From positions 1 to 59,837 of the forward strand of contig BBFE01000019.1 of assembly GCA_001313085.1 (NCBI GenBank): a stretch of DNA of 59,837 bases, written 5' to 3'. Of this stretch, positions 40,763-51,650 are shown in pieces. A program made the translations under genes and the position numbers. The stretch is from Paenibacillus sp. JCM 18996. GTDB lineage: Bacteria; Bacillota; Bacilli; Paenibacillales; NBRC-103111. The notes below the pieces were generated by a model. The model ran no database searches. It was not told the origin of the DNA and saw only the letters and a list, made by a program, of their open reading frames with translations. Positions within the stretch are counted from its first letter, which is position 1, and every line of letters begins with the position of its first letter.

Positions 40763-42160
40763 TCATGCGTACTTCTGTTCCAAAGCCTTGCCAGACCGAC
40801 GGCCGTCTTCCAGATGTCTCCGGCTCCCATCGTGATGACCAAGTCTCCGCTTTTGACATGGTCGGACAAATAAGCGAGCACTTCCTCTTTTGTGGGGATA
40901 TATTCCACATTGGAGTTGCTGTTCTCGCGAATCATTTCGACCAGCCGCGCGGACGAGATGCCTTCAATTTGCTTTTCTCCGGCAGGGGAGTAGATATCGG
41001 TGATAATTACCGCATCGGCTTCGCCGAAAGCTTCGCTGAACTGGTCAAGCAGGAAAAAAGGTCCTCGTATAACGCTGAGGCTGGAATACCGCGACGATTC
41101 TTTTTTTTCCAGTCGCTTTGGCTGCGCTGATCGTCGCTGAATCTCTGTCGGATGGTGGGCGTAATCGTCAATCACCAGAATGCCATTGACTTCGCCCTGC
41201 ACCTGAAAGCGCCGCTTGGCGCCCCTGAATTCCTTGATCGCGCCTGCTACCTGCTGAAAGCTGAGTCCCGCCTCGAGACAGGTGATCAAGGTAGCCAAAG
41301 CGTTATACACATTATGCTTGCCTGGAATCGACAGCTCCATATTGCCCAGTTCCGCTCCATTATGGCGGACGATGAAAGATACCTTACGGTCTCCGAGCAC
41401 GATATTCTCCGCCGTATAATCCGCCTGCCGGTCAATGCCGAACGTAACCACGTCGCTCTTCAGCCCAGGAAGCATTTCTCTCAAGTAAAGGTCGTCCATG
41501 CAGATGACGGCCTTGCCGTCTTCTTTCACCTGGCTGAGAAATTGGCTGTATGCCTTTTTTCAAATTCTCGAAATTGCCGTCGTAATTTTCCAGGTGGTCC
41601 GCTTCTATATTGTTCACAATCGCAAGCTGCGGATGGTACTGGAGGAAGGAGCCGTCGCTTTCGTCGGCCTCCGCCACCACATACTCGCCTTTGCCCGCTT
41701 TGGCGTTGCTCCCCATATTCATGATTTCGCCGCCTATGATATAGGTCGGATCCAATTGGCAGCGTTCCATGACCAGAGCGATCATCGAAGAAGTCGTCGT
41801 CTTTCCGTGCGCTCCCGCCACCGCAATCCCTTTCTTGGCGTTCATCAGCCGGGCGAGCATTTGAGCACGGTGCAGAATCGGGATTTTCTGCTGTTCCGCC
41901 GCCAGCATTTCCACATTATCCTTTGAAAGCGCCGTCGAGTATACAACCAGATCCGCCCCGTTTACATTGCCGGCTTGATGCCCAATGTAGACGAGCGCGC
42001 CTTTGGCCGACAGCTTCTCGGTTAATTCCTGCTGTGCCAGATCGGATCCGGTTACCCGGTACCCCATTTCCAGCATAACTTTGGCAATAGCGCTCATGCC
42101 GTAGCCGCCTATACCTATAAAATGGACATGTTCAGATGTGTTCACTCGGTTTCTCACCAA
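40763..42160 (-). CDS. murC: UDP-N-acetylmuramate--L-alanine ligase, frameshifted
   Basis: MurC adds L-Ala to UDP-MurNAc in the first peptide step of peptidoglycan synthesis. It reads [20 protein letters not shown] (N-terminal Rossmann), [19 protein letters not shown] (P-loop), [25 protein letters not shown] and [16 protein letters not shown], all family landmarks. Breaks at the six-T run near 41557, near 41110 (eight T), near 41060 and near 40790, after which it ends KALEQKYA with TGA at 40763. The start is a TTG at 42160 or a GTG at about 42145 and overlaps the folC stop. Confidence 0.92.
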
Positions 42161-43525
42161 CCTTTTTCAGAATCGGATCCGTATAAAATCCAGGACCGGA
42201 CATCAGAGATCAAGTATAACGTACCGGAAACGACCGCCAGATCCTCCTGCTCCGTACGGGATTTCAAGAGCTCCAGGGCAGTTTTCCAATCGGGTTCAAC
42301 TATAACGTCAGCTTTATGTTCCGAATCTTTGAGAAGGCCGGATACAGCTTCGCCCAGCTTGGACGCATCGGCTTTTTTATGAAAATCGGGTTCCGTCAGA
42401 ATCAAAGTATCCACTATTGGCAGTATATGCTTAAATAGCCTGTATGATTCTTTGTCGACAGCATCCCCATCATCAGATGAAGCTTGCGGTACCGGTAAGT
42501 TTCCTTTAAAGCGGCCGCCAGAGCCTCCGCTCCCTCCGGATTGTGGGCCCCGTCAAGCAGGATCCGCGGACGCTCGGCCACCATCTCCAGCCTGCCCGCC
42601 CAGAACGTTTCCTTCATCCCTTGATAAAGATCCTCTTCCTCCACGATCAGCGCAAAATATTGGCGAAGCACCTCAATCGTCATTACAGCGGCTGCCGCAT
42701 TCTGCAGCTGATGGGCGCCGTTCATGGAAATCTTCACATTGCGGATGCTCCGGAAAGGGTCTTCGAAATGGAACACCTGCTCATTCTCCCTGCTTGACAC
42801 CGGCTCAACCATGAACTGACGGTTAACGGCATAAACAGAGCTTTTCTTTTCCTTCGCCTTATCCAAAAGCACTTCCAGCAGCTCCGGCTGATCGACGGTC
42901 GTGACCAAAGGAACCCCGGCTTTAATGATGCCGGCCTTCTCCAGAGCGACTTTCTCGAGGGAATTGCCCAGGATGTCCATATGGTCATGGCCGATATTCG
43001 TGATCACCGTCACTACCGGGTTGATGATATTCGTGCTGTCCAACCGCCCGCCCAAACCGGTTTCTAAAACGACATAGTCGGGAAAAGTAACTTTTGCAAA
43101 ATACAGGATGGCGAGCGTCGTGCAAATTTCAAACATCGTCGGAGAGCCGAATTCCGTCTCTGCAATCTCATCTGCGAGCGGTTTGATCCGGTTCGCCAGC
43201 TGCAGCAGGTCGCCCTCCGGAATATCTTGCCCGTTATATTGGATCCGGTTGGTAAACCTGGTGATATAAGGAGACGTGAACGTCCCGACGTCATACCCGC
43301 ATTTCAGCAGCACCTTAGTCAAATAAGCGCAGGTGGATCCCTTGCCGTTCGTGCCGGCCACATGATGAATTTCAGCCTGCGATCCGGATGATCGAGCATA
43401 TCCATCAGCATTTCCATCCGCTTCAGGCCCGGCTTGATTCCGAACGAAACCAGACCGACAATCCAATTTACCGCCTGTTCATAGGTTTGAAACGGCTGTA
43501 CAGCCTCTTCTTCAATTTCCAGCAT
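42154..43525 (-). CDS. folC: folylpolyglutamate synthase / dihydrofolate synthase, frameshifted
   Basis: FolC adds glutamates to folates. The N-terminus [20 protein letters not shown] is followed by [17 protein letters not shown]. The ATP loop reads [20 protein letters not shown], and then [26 protein letters not shown] and [16 protein letters not shown] base is lost near 43365 and another break occurs near 42420; the C-terminal end reads [14 protein letters not shown]. About 455 residues. It lies 12 bases after valS and overlaps murC by a few bases. Confidence 0.93.
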
Positions 43526-43537
43526 AGCGTCTCACCC

Positions 43538-46238
43538 TTATCCTTTCAGTTCAGCCAAACGGGCAACGACTTTATCGCGTTTTTTCCGCATAGTCCGCGA
43601 GTTTCGCTTTTTTCTTCCTCGATCACTTTAGCCGGCGCTTTGGCAACAAAGCCTTCGTTGGCCAGCTTCTTCTCAATCCGCTCCACCTCGCCGTGCAGCG
43701 TCTTGAGTTCCTTATCGAGCCGGGCAACCTCCTGAGCGATATCGATCAAGCCCGCCAGCGGCAGATACAGCTCGGCGCCCGTTACGATGGCCGTCATCGC
43801 TTTGTCCGGAACCGCAACAGCCGGATCGATTTCCAGTTTGGAGGTGTTGCAGAAGCGCGCGACATAGATTTCATTCTTCCGCAAAATTGCAAGCGCCTCG
43901 CCGCTGGCAGGCTTCACGAGCAGCTCGATCTTCTTGCTCATCGGCACGTTCACTTCAGCCGGATATTGCGCACGGAACGGATGATATCCATGAGCAGCTC
44001 CATTTCGCGAACGGCGTCCGCCGCTTCCAGCTTCTCCTCGTACTCAGGCCACGGCGCCAAAGTGATAGTCTCGCCCTCGTGAGGCAGGTGCTGCCAGATT
44101 TCCTCGGAGATGAACGGCATGAAAGGATGGATTAACCGCAGCGTGCGGTCCAGTACATAAGCGATGACGGATTGCGTCTTGCTCTTGGCTTCGGCGTTGT
44201 CGCTGTAAAGGCTGAGCTTGCTGAACTCGATGTACCAGTCGCACAGGTCATCCCAGATGAAGTTATATAGAATCCGGCCGGTCTCGCCGAACTCATATTG
44301 ATCGACCAGGCGCGTCACGTCGCGGACCGTCTCGTTCAGACGGTGCAGGATCCAGCGGTCGGCTGTACCTAGCGCTCCATTGATATCGATATCTTCCTTT
44401 GCCACGCCTTCCAGGTTCATAAGGGAAAACCGCGAAGCGTTCCATATTTTATTGGCAAAATTGCGTGCCTGCTCCACCCGCTCCCAACGGAACCGCAGAT
44501 CCTGCCCCGGTGTGCTGGAAGTGGAAATCATATAGCGCATGGCGTCCGCCCCGTATTTCTCGATGACTTCCAGCGGATCGACGCCGTTGCCTAACGACTT
44601 GGACATTTTGCGCCCTTCGGAGTCGCGGACAAGACCGTGCATGAGGACATCCTTAAACGGAATCCGGCCGGTAAACTCAAGTCCTGTGAAGATCATCCGC
44701 GCTACCCAGAAGTATATAATGTCGTAGCCTGTGACCATTACATCGGTTGGATAGAAACGTTTCATGTCCTCCGTGTCGTCAGGCCAGCCGAGCGTAGAGA
44801 AAGGCCAGAGCGCCGAGGAGAACCAGGTGTCCAGGACATCGTTGTCCTGGTGGAGCGCCGCGCTTCCGCAGTGGGAGCAGGCCGATACGTCCTCCCTTGC
44901 CACGGTCAGTTCGCCGCACTCCTCGCAGTGCCAGGCAGGGATGCGATGCCCCCACCACAGCTGGCGGGAAATACACCAGTCACGGACGTTCTCGATCCAT
45001 TGAAGATAAATTTTCTCAAAACGGTCAGGCACGAAGTTCACGCCTTTGCCGGTTTTCTGGCTTCAATCGCTTTCTCCGCGAGCGGCTTCATCCGGACAAA
45101 CCACTGCGTGGACAAATAAGGCTCGACTACGGCTCCGCTGCGTTCGCTGTGGCCCACTTGATGGACATGGTCCTCGATTTTGACAAGAACACCCTGCTCC
45201 TTCAAATCCGCGACAATCTGCTTTCTGCAGGCAAAACGGTCCATACCCTGGTATTTGCCCGCGTTGGCGTTCATCGTGCCGGACTCATCCATCACCAGAA
45301 TTTGCGGCAGGTCATGGCGCTTGCCCACTTCAAAATCATTCGGATCGTGCGCCGGAGTAATCTTTACGACACCCGTCCCGAAATCTTTTTTCCACATATT
45401 CGTCAGCAATTACGGGGATTTCCCTTCCGATGACAGGAAGCACGAGCGTTTTCCCGATCAGGTGCCGGTAACGCTCATCCTCCGGATGAACCGCAACGGC
45501 CGTATCCCCGAGCATCGTCTCAGGGCGGGTCGTGGCGACCACGATCGAATCTTCGCCGTCTTCAGTCGTATATTTAAGATGGTACAGGTGTCCCTGCACT
45601 TCCTTGTATTCCACTTCGATGTCGGATAACGCGGTTCTTGCCGCAGGATCCCAATTGATAATATAGCTGCCGCGATAGATCAGGCCTTTTTTTCATACAG
45701 GGAGACAAACACTTCCCGCACAGCCTTGGACAGTCCTTCATCCAGCGTAAAGCGTTCGCGGGAATAATCCAGCGAAAAAACCCATTTTGGCCCACTGCTC
45801 GCGGATCGTTTTGGCATAAAGCTCCTTCCATTCCCATACTTTCTCCAGAAACTTCTCGCGTCCGAGATCGTAACGGGTCAGCCCTTCTTCACGAAGCTTT
45901 TGCTCCACTTTGGTTTGAGTAGCGATCCCCGCATGGTCCGAGCCCGGCAGCCACAGCGCGTCGTAACCCTGCATTCTTTTGGTGCGGACCAGAATATCCT
46001 GAAGGGTAAAATCAAGCGCATGCCCGATATGAAGCATCCCCGTCACGTTAGGCGGCGGAATGACGATCGTAAAAGTCTTTGCGTCTTTTCTTTGTCCCGC
46101 TTGAAAGTATTGGCCTTTCAGCCAGTAATCGTACCATTTCTTCTCGGCGTCGACCGGATTGTAAGTGGTAGGCATTGCTGTCGTCGTTTTCGTTTCGCTT
46201 GAATCTTGCATCGGTTGAGTTTCGCTTTGTTCGCTCAT
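43538..46238 (-). CDS. valS: valyl-tRNA synthetase, frameshifted
   Basis: Class I aminoacyl-tRNA synthetase, about 895 residues. It shows the HIGH motif in [17 protein letters not shown], the editing domain with [16 protein letters not shown] and [10 protein letters not shown], the KMSKS loop in [20 protein letters not shown], and a C-terminal tRNA-binding coiled coil ([20 protein letters not shown]). It starts [15 protein letters not shown] at 46238 and ends ARLAELKG. Breaks: the six-A run at 45774, T runs near 45690 and 45388, and shifts near 45050, 43960 and 43590. A T-box leader precedes it. Confidence 0.95.
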
Positions 46239-46359
46239 CCTATTGAAACCTCCTACTGTGTGGTGACTAACCCTAGGGACATCCCCGCCAAGTGTATGAA
46301 CCTCCGGAGCTTACTCTCCGTACCTTGCGGCGAGCCCGAATAACCTATTTACCATGAAA

Positions 46360-46605
46360 AAAAACAAAAAAAATCCTTACGCCGCAAAGGACGAAAGGAT
46401 CTGGCTTCCGTGGTACCACCTTCATTCCGCGCCTGGTAAAGGCACGGCACTCGAACAGATAACGGCTGCGGCCGGCGGCTGTCTCACAAGAAAAAAACCG
46501 CAAACTCCGGGGCGACTTCGGCAATTACATCCTGCGGAACCTCACAGCGCTGTCGGCTCCACTCTCTGAAGGCTCACTGCCTACTCCTCCCTTTCTACGC
46601 TTATT
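46360..46605 (-). promoter_or_regulatory. T-box riboswitch controlling valS
   Basis: The T-box sequence reads AGGTGGTACCACGG on the minus strand (about 46421-46408). A terminator follows: ATCCTT...AAGGAT (46400-46372) and a long T run. Upstream stem I has a candidate specifier GTC (valine) in GAAGTCGCC at 46516-46514. The leader should sense uncharged tRNA-Val and let transcription continue into valS-folC-murC when valine is short. Confidence 0.88.
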
Positions 46606-46781
46606 TTCTATTCAATTTTGGGGCAAAGTCCATATATCTCATCATATGATATAGCATATCGAGTTCCGCAGTCAATATTTTCAACCTATTCCCCTTTATT
46701 CTCAGCATATCCATGTCCATGCCTTTCATAAACTTGTATTAGCCTATTTTGAAAAAAAAATTATGGCAAGGTGGTGTTACC

Positions 46782-46984
46782 ATGCAGCGATGGTGGCTAA
46801 GCGTAAGGTACACGGTAAAAAAACATGATGTTCCCCCTGCTGGTGATCCAGTTCGTCCGGACTCTGCTGCTTCCCAACCCGCTCGACGTGTTCATTCTGT
46901 TCGCACTGTTCCTCGTTTTTTCTCGGCTTTTTTGTTCGACGTGTATTGATAAAATCACCCTTCCCGCAGACCGTGAAAACTTAA
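46782..46984 (+). CDS. small hydrophobic protein, frameshifted
   Basis: With two run corrections (seven A to six at about 46819, six T to five at about 46919) a 66-residue frame opens at ATG 46782 after AAGGTGGTG. It reads MQRWWLSVRYTVKNMMFPLL, then LLLPNPLDVFILFALFLVF and a basic tail (VRRVLIKSPF). Two membrane helices are likely. I do not recognise a family. It is followed directly by a terminator. Confidence 0.55.
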
Positions 46985-47023
46985 AAGCCCCGGCTCCGTT
47001 GTTGAACGGGACCGGGGCTTTGG
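46982..47023. terminator. strong bidirectional terminator
   Basis: aaagccccgg and ccggggcttt form a ten-base stem; it separates the small plus-strand gene from the minus-strand SpoVID-like gene and can serve both. Confidence 0.85.
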
Positions 47024-47084
47024 GGTTTCTTTTGAAGAGTAACGAAAGTATAAGCTTGGGGAGACTTAATCTATTTGCCCGCGA

Positions 47085-48256
47085 TTAGCGGGGCAAATAG
47101 ATGATCTGTCCTGCGCTGACATCCGAGCTTTCCAGCCGGTTATACAGCGCGATTTCACGGGGATTGAGCTGATAACGCTTCGCGATGCCGTCGAGTGTTT
47201 CATCTTTCTGGACGATGCACATCCTCAGCTTCTTGAACCCCTGCTCACCGGATTCCGACGAAAGGAACAGCTTCTTCCACTCAAGCACATCCAGCTTGTT
47301 TTCCGCCACAGCAGCAGCCGCCGTCGCAGACTCCGCCTTTTCCTTGCGGCCGCCGGACGGGACGGATTTGCCGGTCAGCTTATTCAGTAGGGACACGGAA
47401 GCGGCGGACTTGGCTTCTTCCTGCGCTTGCACGGTGCTGTCCCTGCCGGAAAAAAACCGATTTTCATATCAGCGGGCTCCGCAGCGGCTTCCGCTTCCTC
47501 CGCCTGTGAATTGCCGAACAAAGGAGCTTCGTTTAGCAGAGGAGGCGCTGCTTGCTGGGCTGCCTCAGGCTGCCGGTTCGCGGACTGCTGGGTGGCGGCC
47601 TCAGGTTCCTGCGGCTCTGCCTTAGGCTGCCGATAGACAGGCTCAGATATATTCCCGGGGTCTTCCTGAAAGAAAGCTCCTCTATTGAAGATCGGCTCTC
47701 TTACTGCATTCATTTGCGGCCCGGACAGGTCCCCATAAAATTGGCCGCTGTCCGGCGCTCGCTCAGGTTCATTGCCGGCTGGTTGCGCCTCAGGCAAGCC
47801 CTGGGGCTGCGCATACTGCGGACGGGCTTCCGGCTGGTTCTCGTGCACGAAGACGATCTCCTCTTCCTCCTGCCACTGCCCGCCGGGTGTCGAGATCATC
47901 TCCACACCGCTCAGGGAAAGGACACCGGTTACATTCAACCTTCTGGGCGATAAAACATCAATGTCAAAATTTTCGATTTCCACCGAGATTTCATCAATGC
48001 TCTGAATCCGGTTTAACGGAAGCGTTATTTCCACCGGAATGAAATGCTCCAGCGTACGGCTCCTATCCTCTCCTTCGGCCAGGTATGTACCCGCTAGCAG
48101 CAAATTTCCCCTAAGCACCGCCTGATCCTCCTGCGGATATACCTGGATATGGGGGAGCAGCTCGACTTCCTCCAATTCGCTGATGCTGACTGCCCCGTCC
48201 GCCAACTGCACTCTCTCATAGATATCGAATCTCAATCCCGTTTGCCGGTCCGTCAT
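47085..48256 (-). CDS. SpoVID-like coat morphogenetic protein with LysM, frameshifted
   Basis: About 390 residues. The N-terminal domain (RFDIYERVQLADGAVSISEL, LLPHIQVYPQEDQAVLRGNL, IPVEITLPLNRI) matches the SpoVID/SPOCS-type coat-encasement domain. A long Pro/Gln/Ala-rich middle follows, and a C-terminal LysM (CIVQKDETLDGIAKRYQLN to AGQIIYLPR). SpoVID drives encasement of the spore by coat proteins. The ATG at 48256 follows AAGGGAGGAACCACC. One break, a seven-A run at about 47454. It is monocistronic, facing the terminator at 47.0 kb. Confidence 0.8.
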
Positions 48257-48384
48257 GGTGGTTCCTCCCTTCAAATCCATAGTCCAACCATCGGTAAGCT
48301 GCCTTGCCCAAGTATCTGTAAAATTATATGGATGTAAAGGAAGGTGCATGACTATATTTTTTTAGCAAACGGCCCGGTTTGCCG

Positions 48385-48699
48385 TTAATTCGCTTTCTGC
48401 GGAATAAATTCCGCCCGCCCGAAGCAGGCGGCACTGCTGCAGTACGTCCACTGATTCTTTCCAAGCTGTTCGTCGGCGTACCGGATCAATTGCTCCAAGT
48501 CGTTGCTGCAAACTTTTTTTGGATGGCGGTTCTTTTGCCTTCATTTCTAGTCTTGAGCAGTTCACTTTATGGATCACATTGAGCTTGGGCTCGTTTCCGC
48601 GGAACAAATTCAGAATATAACCCTGTTTATTGCCGATGCACCAAATTTTATAGTAAAAAAATCAGCATTTTCGTTTTCCTTCTCATAGAAAATTTTCAT
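48385..48699 (-). CDS. unknown small protein, frameshifted
   Basis: When two runs are corrected (about 48648 and 48513), a 104-residue frame opens at ATG 48699 after AGGTGAAAAAA. It reads MKIFYEKENENADFF, then KIWCIGNKQGYILNLFRGNE, KLNVIHKVNCSRLEMKA and a Cys-rich end (NQWTYCSSAACFGRAEFIPQ). Four cysteines and several aromatic residues suggest a compact fold, perhaps metal binding. I do not recognise the family. The upstream region has TATATTG-like AT-rich repeats, but no clear promoter was found. Confidence 0.5.
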
Positions 48700-48776
48700 T
48701 TTTTTCACCTCATTGGCAATATATGGTATATATTGTTTCGTTGCGGGAACATAAAACCCTGCCCAAAACAAAAAAA

Positions 48777-48801
48777 ACCGCAAAAAAATTTATTTGCGGT
48801 A
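48777..48801 (-). terminator. terminator after the pseudouridine synthase
   Basis: ACCGCAAA and TTTGCGGT pair around a short loop and are followed by eight T on the minus strand, about 65 bases after the rlu stop. Confidence 0.8.
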
Positions 48802-48864
48802 GGATGCCGATAAACCATATGGGCTCGAGCGTTTCATATATGCTGCTCTCCCCCTGCCATGCAG

Positions 48865-49738
48865 CTAAGCTCTCAGCTTCTGCCAAAGGAGGGTGAGGTC
48901 TTCAGGCCAGGGAGCGTCGACGGTAATGCGCTCTCCGGTCCAAGGATGGATCCATTCCAGCGTCTCCCCATGGAGAGCCTGCCGGCTGAACAGCTTGACC
49001 GGCCCGCCATAAAGCTCGTCCCCCAGAATCGGATGGCCCAGATGACTCAGGTGCACCCGGATCTGGTGCGTTCTGCCGGTCTCCAGCCGCAGGCGCACCC
49101 ATGACGCGTCCTCATAGCGCTCGATGACCTCGTAGTGCGTTATGGCCGGATCTCCGCCGGGAGATACACGGCGCCTCGATTTGTGGTGCCTGTCCTTTCC
49201 GATGGGAGCGTCGATCCGCCCCCTTTCGTCCTTCATGCGGCCCTTCACAAAAGCGATATAGGTCCGTTGAATCGCTTTTTTCTCTCATCTGTTCATCCAG
49301 CAGAAGCTGGGCATATTCGTTTTTTGGCGTAAAGCACCGGCCCGGTCGTATTCTCGTCCAGCCGGTGGATGTGCCGGACCCGCACCTGTTGTGAAGTCAT
49401 CTCATAATAAAATGACACGGCGTTCGCCAAAGTGCCTGTCTGCCTTCCGCCGCGGGGTGCACGGGCATTCCTGCCGGTTTGCTGACGGCAAGCGAGAAAT
49501 CGTCTTCATAAAGCACGCCGATGTCATGCCACTGCGGAGGAAACTGCGCCGATTCCTTTGGGAACAGCTCGATCCGCAGGCGGTCCCCATGCTGCAGGAT
49601 TCCACCACGGGACTTAAGCTTGTTGATCAACTTAGCCGGAAACCCCAGCTGTTCATGCATGTAGGCCTCGACGGCACTGTTGTCCACCGGACCCGTCAGA
49701 ACCTCCATCCATTCGCCCTTGCGCCTGGCCGCCTTCAT
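48865..49738 (-). CDS. RluA/RluD-family pseudouridine synthase, frameshifted
   Basis: Isomerises uridines in rRNA or tRNA. An N-terminal S4-like segment (LGFPAKLINKLKSRGGIL) is followed by VLYEDDFSLAVSKPAGMPVH, the catalytic HRLDENTTGPVLYAK with the essential Asp, and TGRTHQIRVHLSHLGHPILG. About 290 residues. The ATG at 49738 overlaps the TGA of a 38-codon gene. Breaks near 49425, 49325 and 49275. The exact target (RluB/C/D class) is unknown. Confidence 0.9.
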
Positions 49739-49852
49739 CGGTTTCTTCTGCCGTGACGATACAATATGACGATCAGCGCCGAACCGAAAAGAAATATGAT
49801 AAACCACAATTCCACGGGTATGCCGTACAAATCGCTTGGAATTTTTTTTCAT
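49735..49852 (-). CDS. 38-residue single-helix membrane peptide
   Basis: With the eight-A run after the start read as seven, ATG 49852 opens MKKIPSDLYGIPVELW, a membrane helix (FIIFLFGSALIVILY) and a basic end (RHGRRNR), stopping at a TGA that overlaps the rlu ATG (ATGA). Translation of the two is probably coupled. The alternative, an N-terminal extension of the synthase in the uncorrected frame, would be odd for the family. Confidence 0.5.
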
Positions 49853-49987
49853 TCGTATTCTCCTAATTAGAAGTAGATTCCCCTATTTTAACAAAAAATG
49901 AAATACAAAAAACCAAAGCTTCTATGGTAGAATAAGAATTGGCTTATTTTTTCTATGTTTCCATCAAGTTAAGGAGAGGATTTTTTT

Positions 49988-51581
49988 TTGACTGAAGCGG
50001 TACGACTGCTCAAAACGACAAGCAGCCAAATTCGCAACTGGGGCTGGATCAAGCGCATGCTGCTGGCTGCCGCCTTTATTCTGTTTCTCGCATCCAGCTT
50101 TTTTTTATTTGACTCCTCCGGGCACAAACATCCGTGAAGCCCTCGCCAAATGGGTCATTATGACGCAGCACCGGGATTGGGCGTGGATCTTCGTAGCGCT
50201 CAGCGAAGGGATGACCTGGTTGCGGCTATGCATGACACAATAAATTCGAACGGGCTTGAGAAAATCGACACCACTTTGATCAGCCATAATCAGACGAAGC
50301 GAAGCCGGGACAGTCTGATCAAGGTAGAAGATATTTCCGGCAAGCAGTGGAAAGGCAAGAAAATGACCGTGTACGACCCGAGGACGCTGAGAGTCGTGGT
50401 CCCTCACACCGCGGGACAAGGTGAAACGGTATCTTCGATGGTTAAGCGGACCGGAGCGGCTGCTGGAGTCAACGGAGGCGGCTTCGTCGATCCGGAAGGC
50501 CTGGGCAACGGCTTTGCGCCCATAGGTCCGATCATCTCCGGCGGCAAAATCCTGTACAATGACGAAGACGGTTCCGTACCTTTCCAAATGGTGGGCATAA
50601 CCAAGGACGGCACGTTGATTATCGGCAAATACAGCATTACGGAATTAATGAAGCTGAACATATCCGAAGCGGTCATGTTCTACCCTCGCGTCATCGCCAA
50701 CGGCAAGCCGCTGCCTGTCGTGGATGACGGGATGCAGCCGCGGACGGCTATTTGCCAGAAGCCGAACAGCGAGATCATTATCCTCGTCATTGACGGCCGC
50801 CAAACCCATAGCGTAGGCGCCAAAATCAAAGAAGTCCAGGATCTCTTCATGGAAGAGGGCTGTGTGAATGCCGGTTTCCTGGATGGAGGAGCTTCTTCGG
50901 AGATGGTCGTGGGCGATGAGGTCGTTACCAAACCGTCCAGCAGATACGGCGAAAGAAGATTGCCGTCGGCGTTTCTCGTTTTTTGACGATCCGGCAAAAG
51001 TCAAGGTGGATGATGTATGGAACAACATTACCACGATCGACCCGGGCGGAAGCTATGACCATCCCGGATTCTTGAAGGAGCAGGAGCAGTTGAAGAGCAA
51101 GCCGAAGTCAACGCCTGTTTCGGCACCTGCCCCTAAGACTTCAGAGACGAAGACAGACACTGTCAGGGATAAACCAGCCTCGAGTAAAGAAAGCAGCTCG
51201 GACAAGAGCAGTCCGGACACTAAGTCAGGCTACGGCGATAAGGAACCGCCAGCCAAGCCTGCGACTGCTCCGGCAAGCAAGTCTTCCAAGCAGCCGGACG
51301 ACTCCAGATCGGGCTCTTCCTCTGATAAGACCGCAGACAAACCCGCGGCTGAGAAGCCTGCTCCCGAGAAACCGCCCGCTGCTGATAAACCATCACAGCC
51401 TGCCAACACAAGTGCAGCCGGATCAGGCACTCCTGCACCTGCCCCGCAGCCGTCTCACAGCGCAGGTCAGGCGGCAACTCCGGCTCCTGTGACACAGCAA
51501 ACGCCGGCTCAGCCTGAGCATCGTCCATCCGCTCCCGCTGCCGGTAGTGTATCTGTAGACGGATCGCTCAAAACTCCATAA
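49988..51581 (+). CDS. phosphodiester-glycosidase (NAGPA) domain protein with low-complexity tail, frameshifted
   Basis: About 530 residues. A TTG at 49988 after AAGGAGAGGA starts a short cytoplasmic part and a membrane helix (MLLAAAFILFLASSFFLF). The external domain matches the phosphodiester glycosidase/exopolysaccharide NAGPA-like family: VNGGGFVDPEGLGNGFAPIG, IIILVIDGRQTHSVGAKI and NAGFLDGGASSEMV. These enzymes trim sugar phosphodiesters or wall-linked sugars. From residue about 355 the tail is almost only Lys, Pro, Ala, Ser and Asp, a likely wall-spanning linker. Breaks: eight T at about 50104, shifts near 50200, and six T near 50983. It is divergent from the rlu gene. Confidence 0.8.
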
Positions 51582-51587
51582 CCTCAA

Positions 51588-51623
51588 AAGAGCTCGGCCG
51601 AATCTGGATTCGGCCGAGCTCTT
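51588..51623. terminator. strong terminator between the glycosidase gene and hemL
   Basis: aagagctcggccgaatc and gattcggccgagctctt form a perfect 17-base stem around a two-base loop, flanked by A and T tracts, and can serve both converging genes. Confidence 0.92.
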
Positions 51624-51650
51624 ATTCTTTGACCGCAACATTGAACAACG

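Noticed and set aside
46354..46569. 71-codon plus-strand frame over the valS leader
   Set aside because: It is antisense to the T-box riboswitch, whose conserved sequence explains the region.
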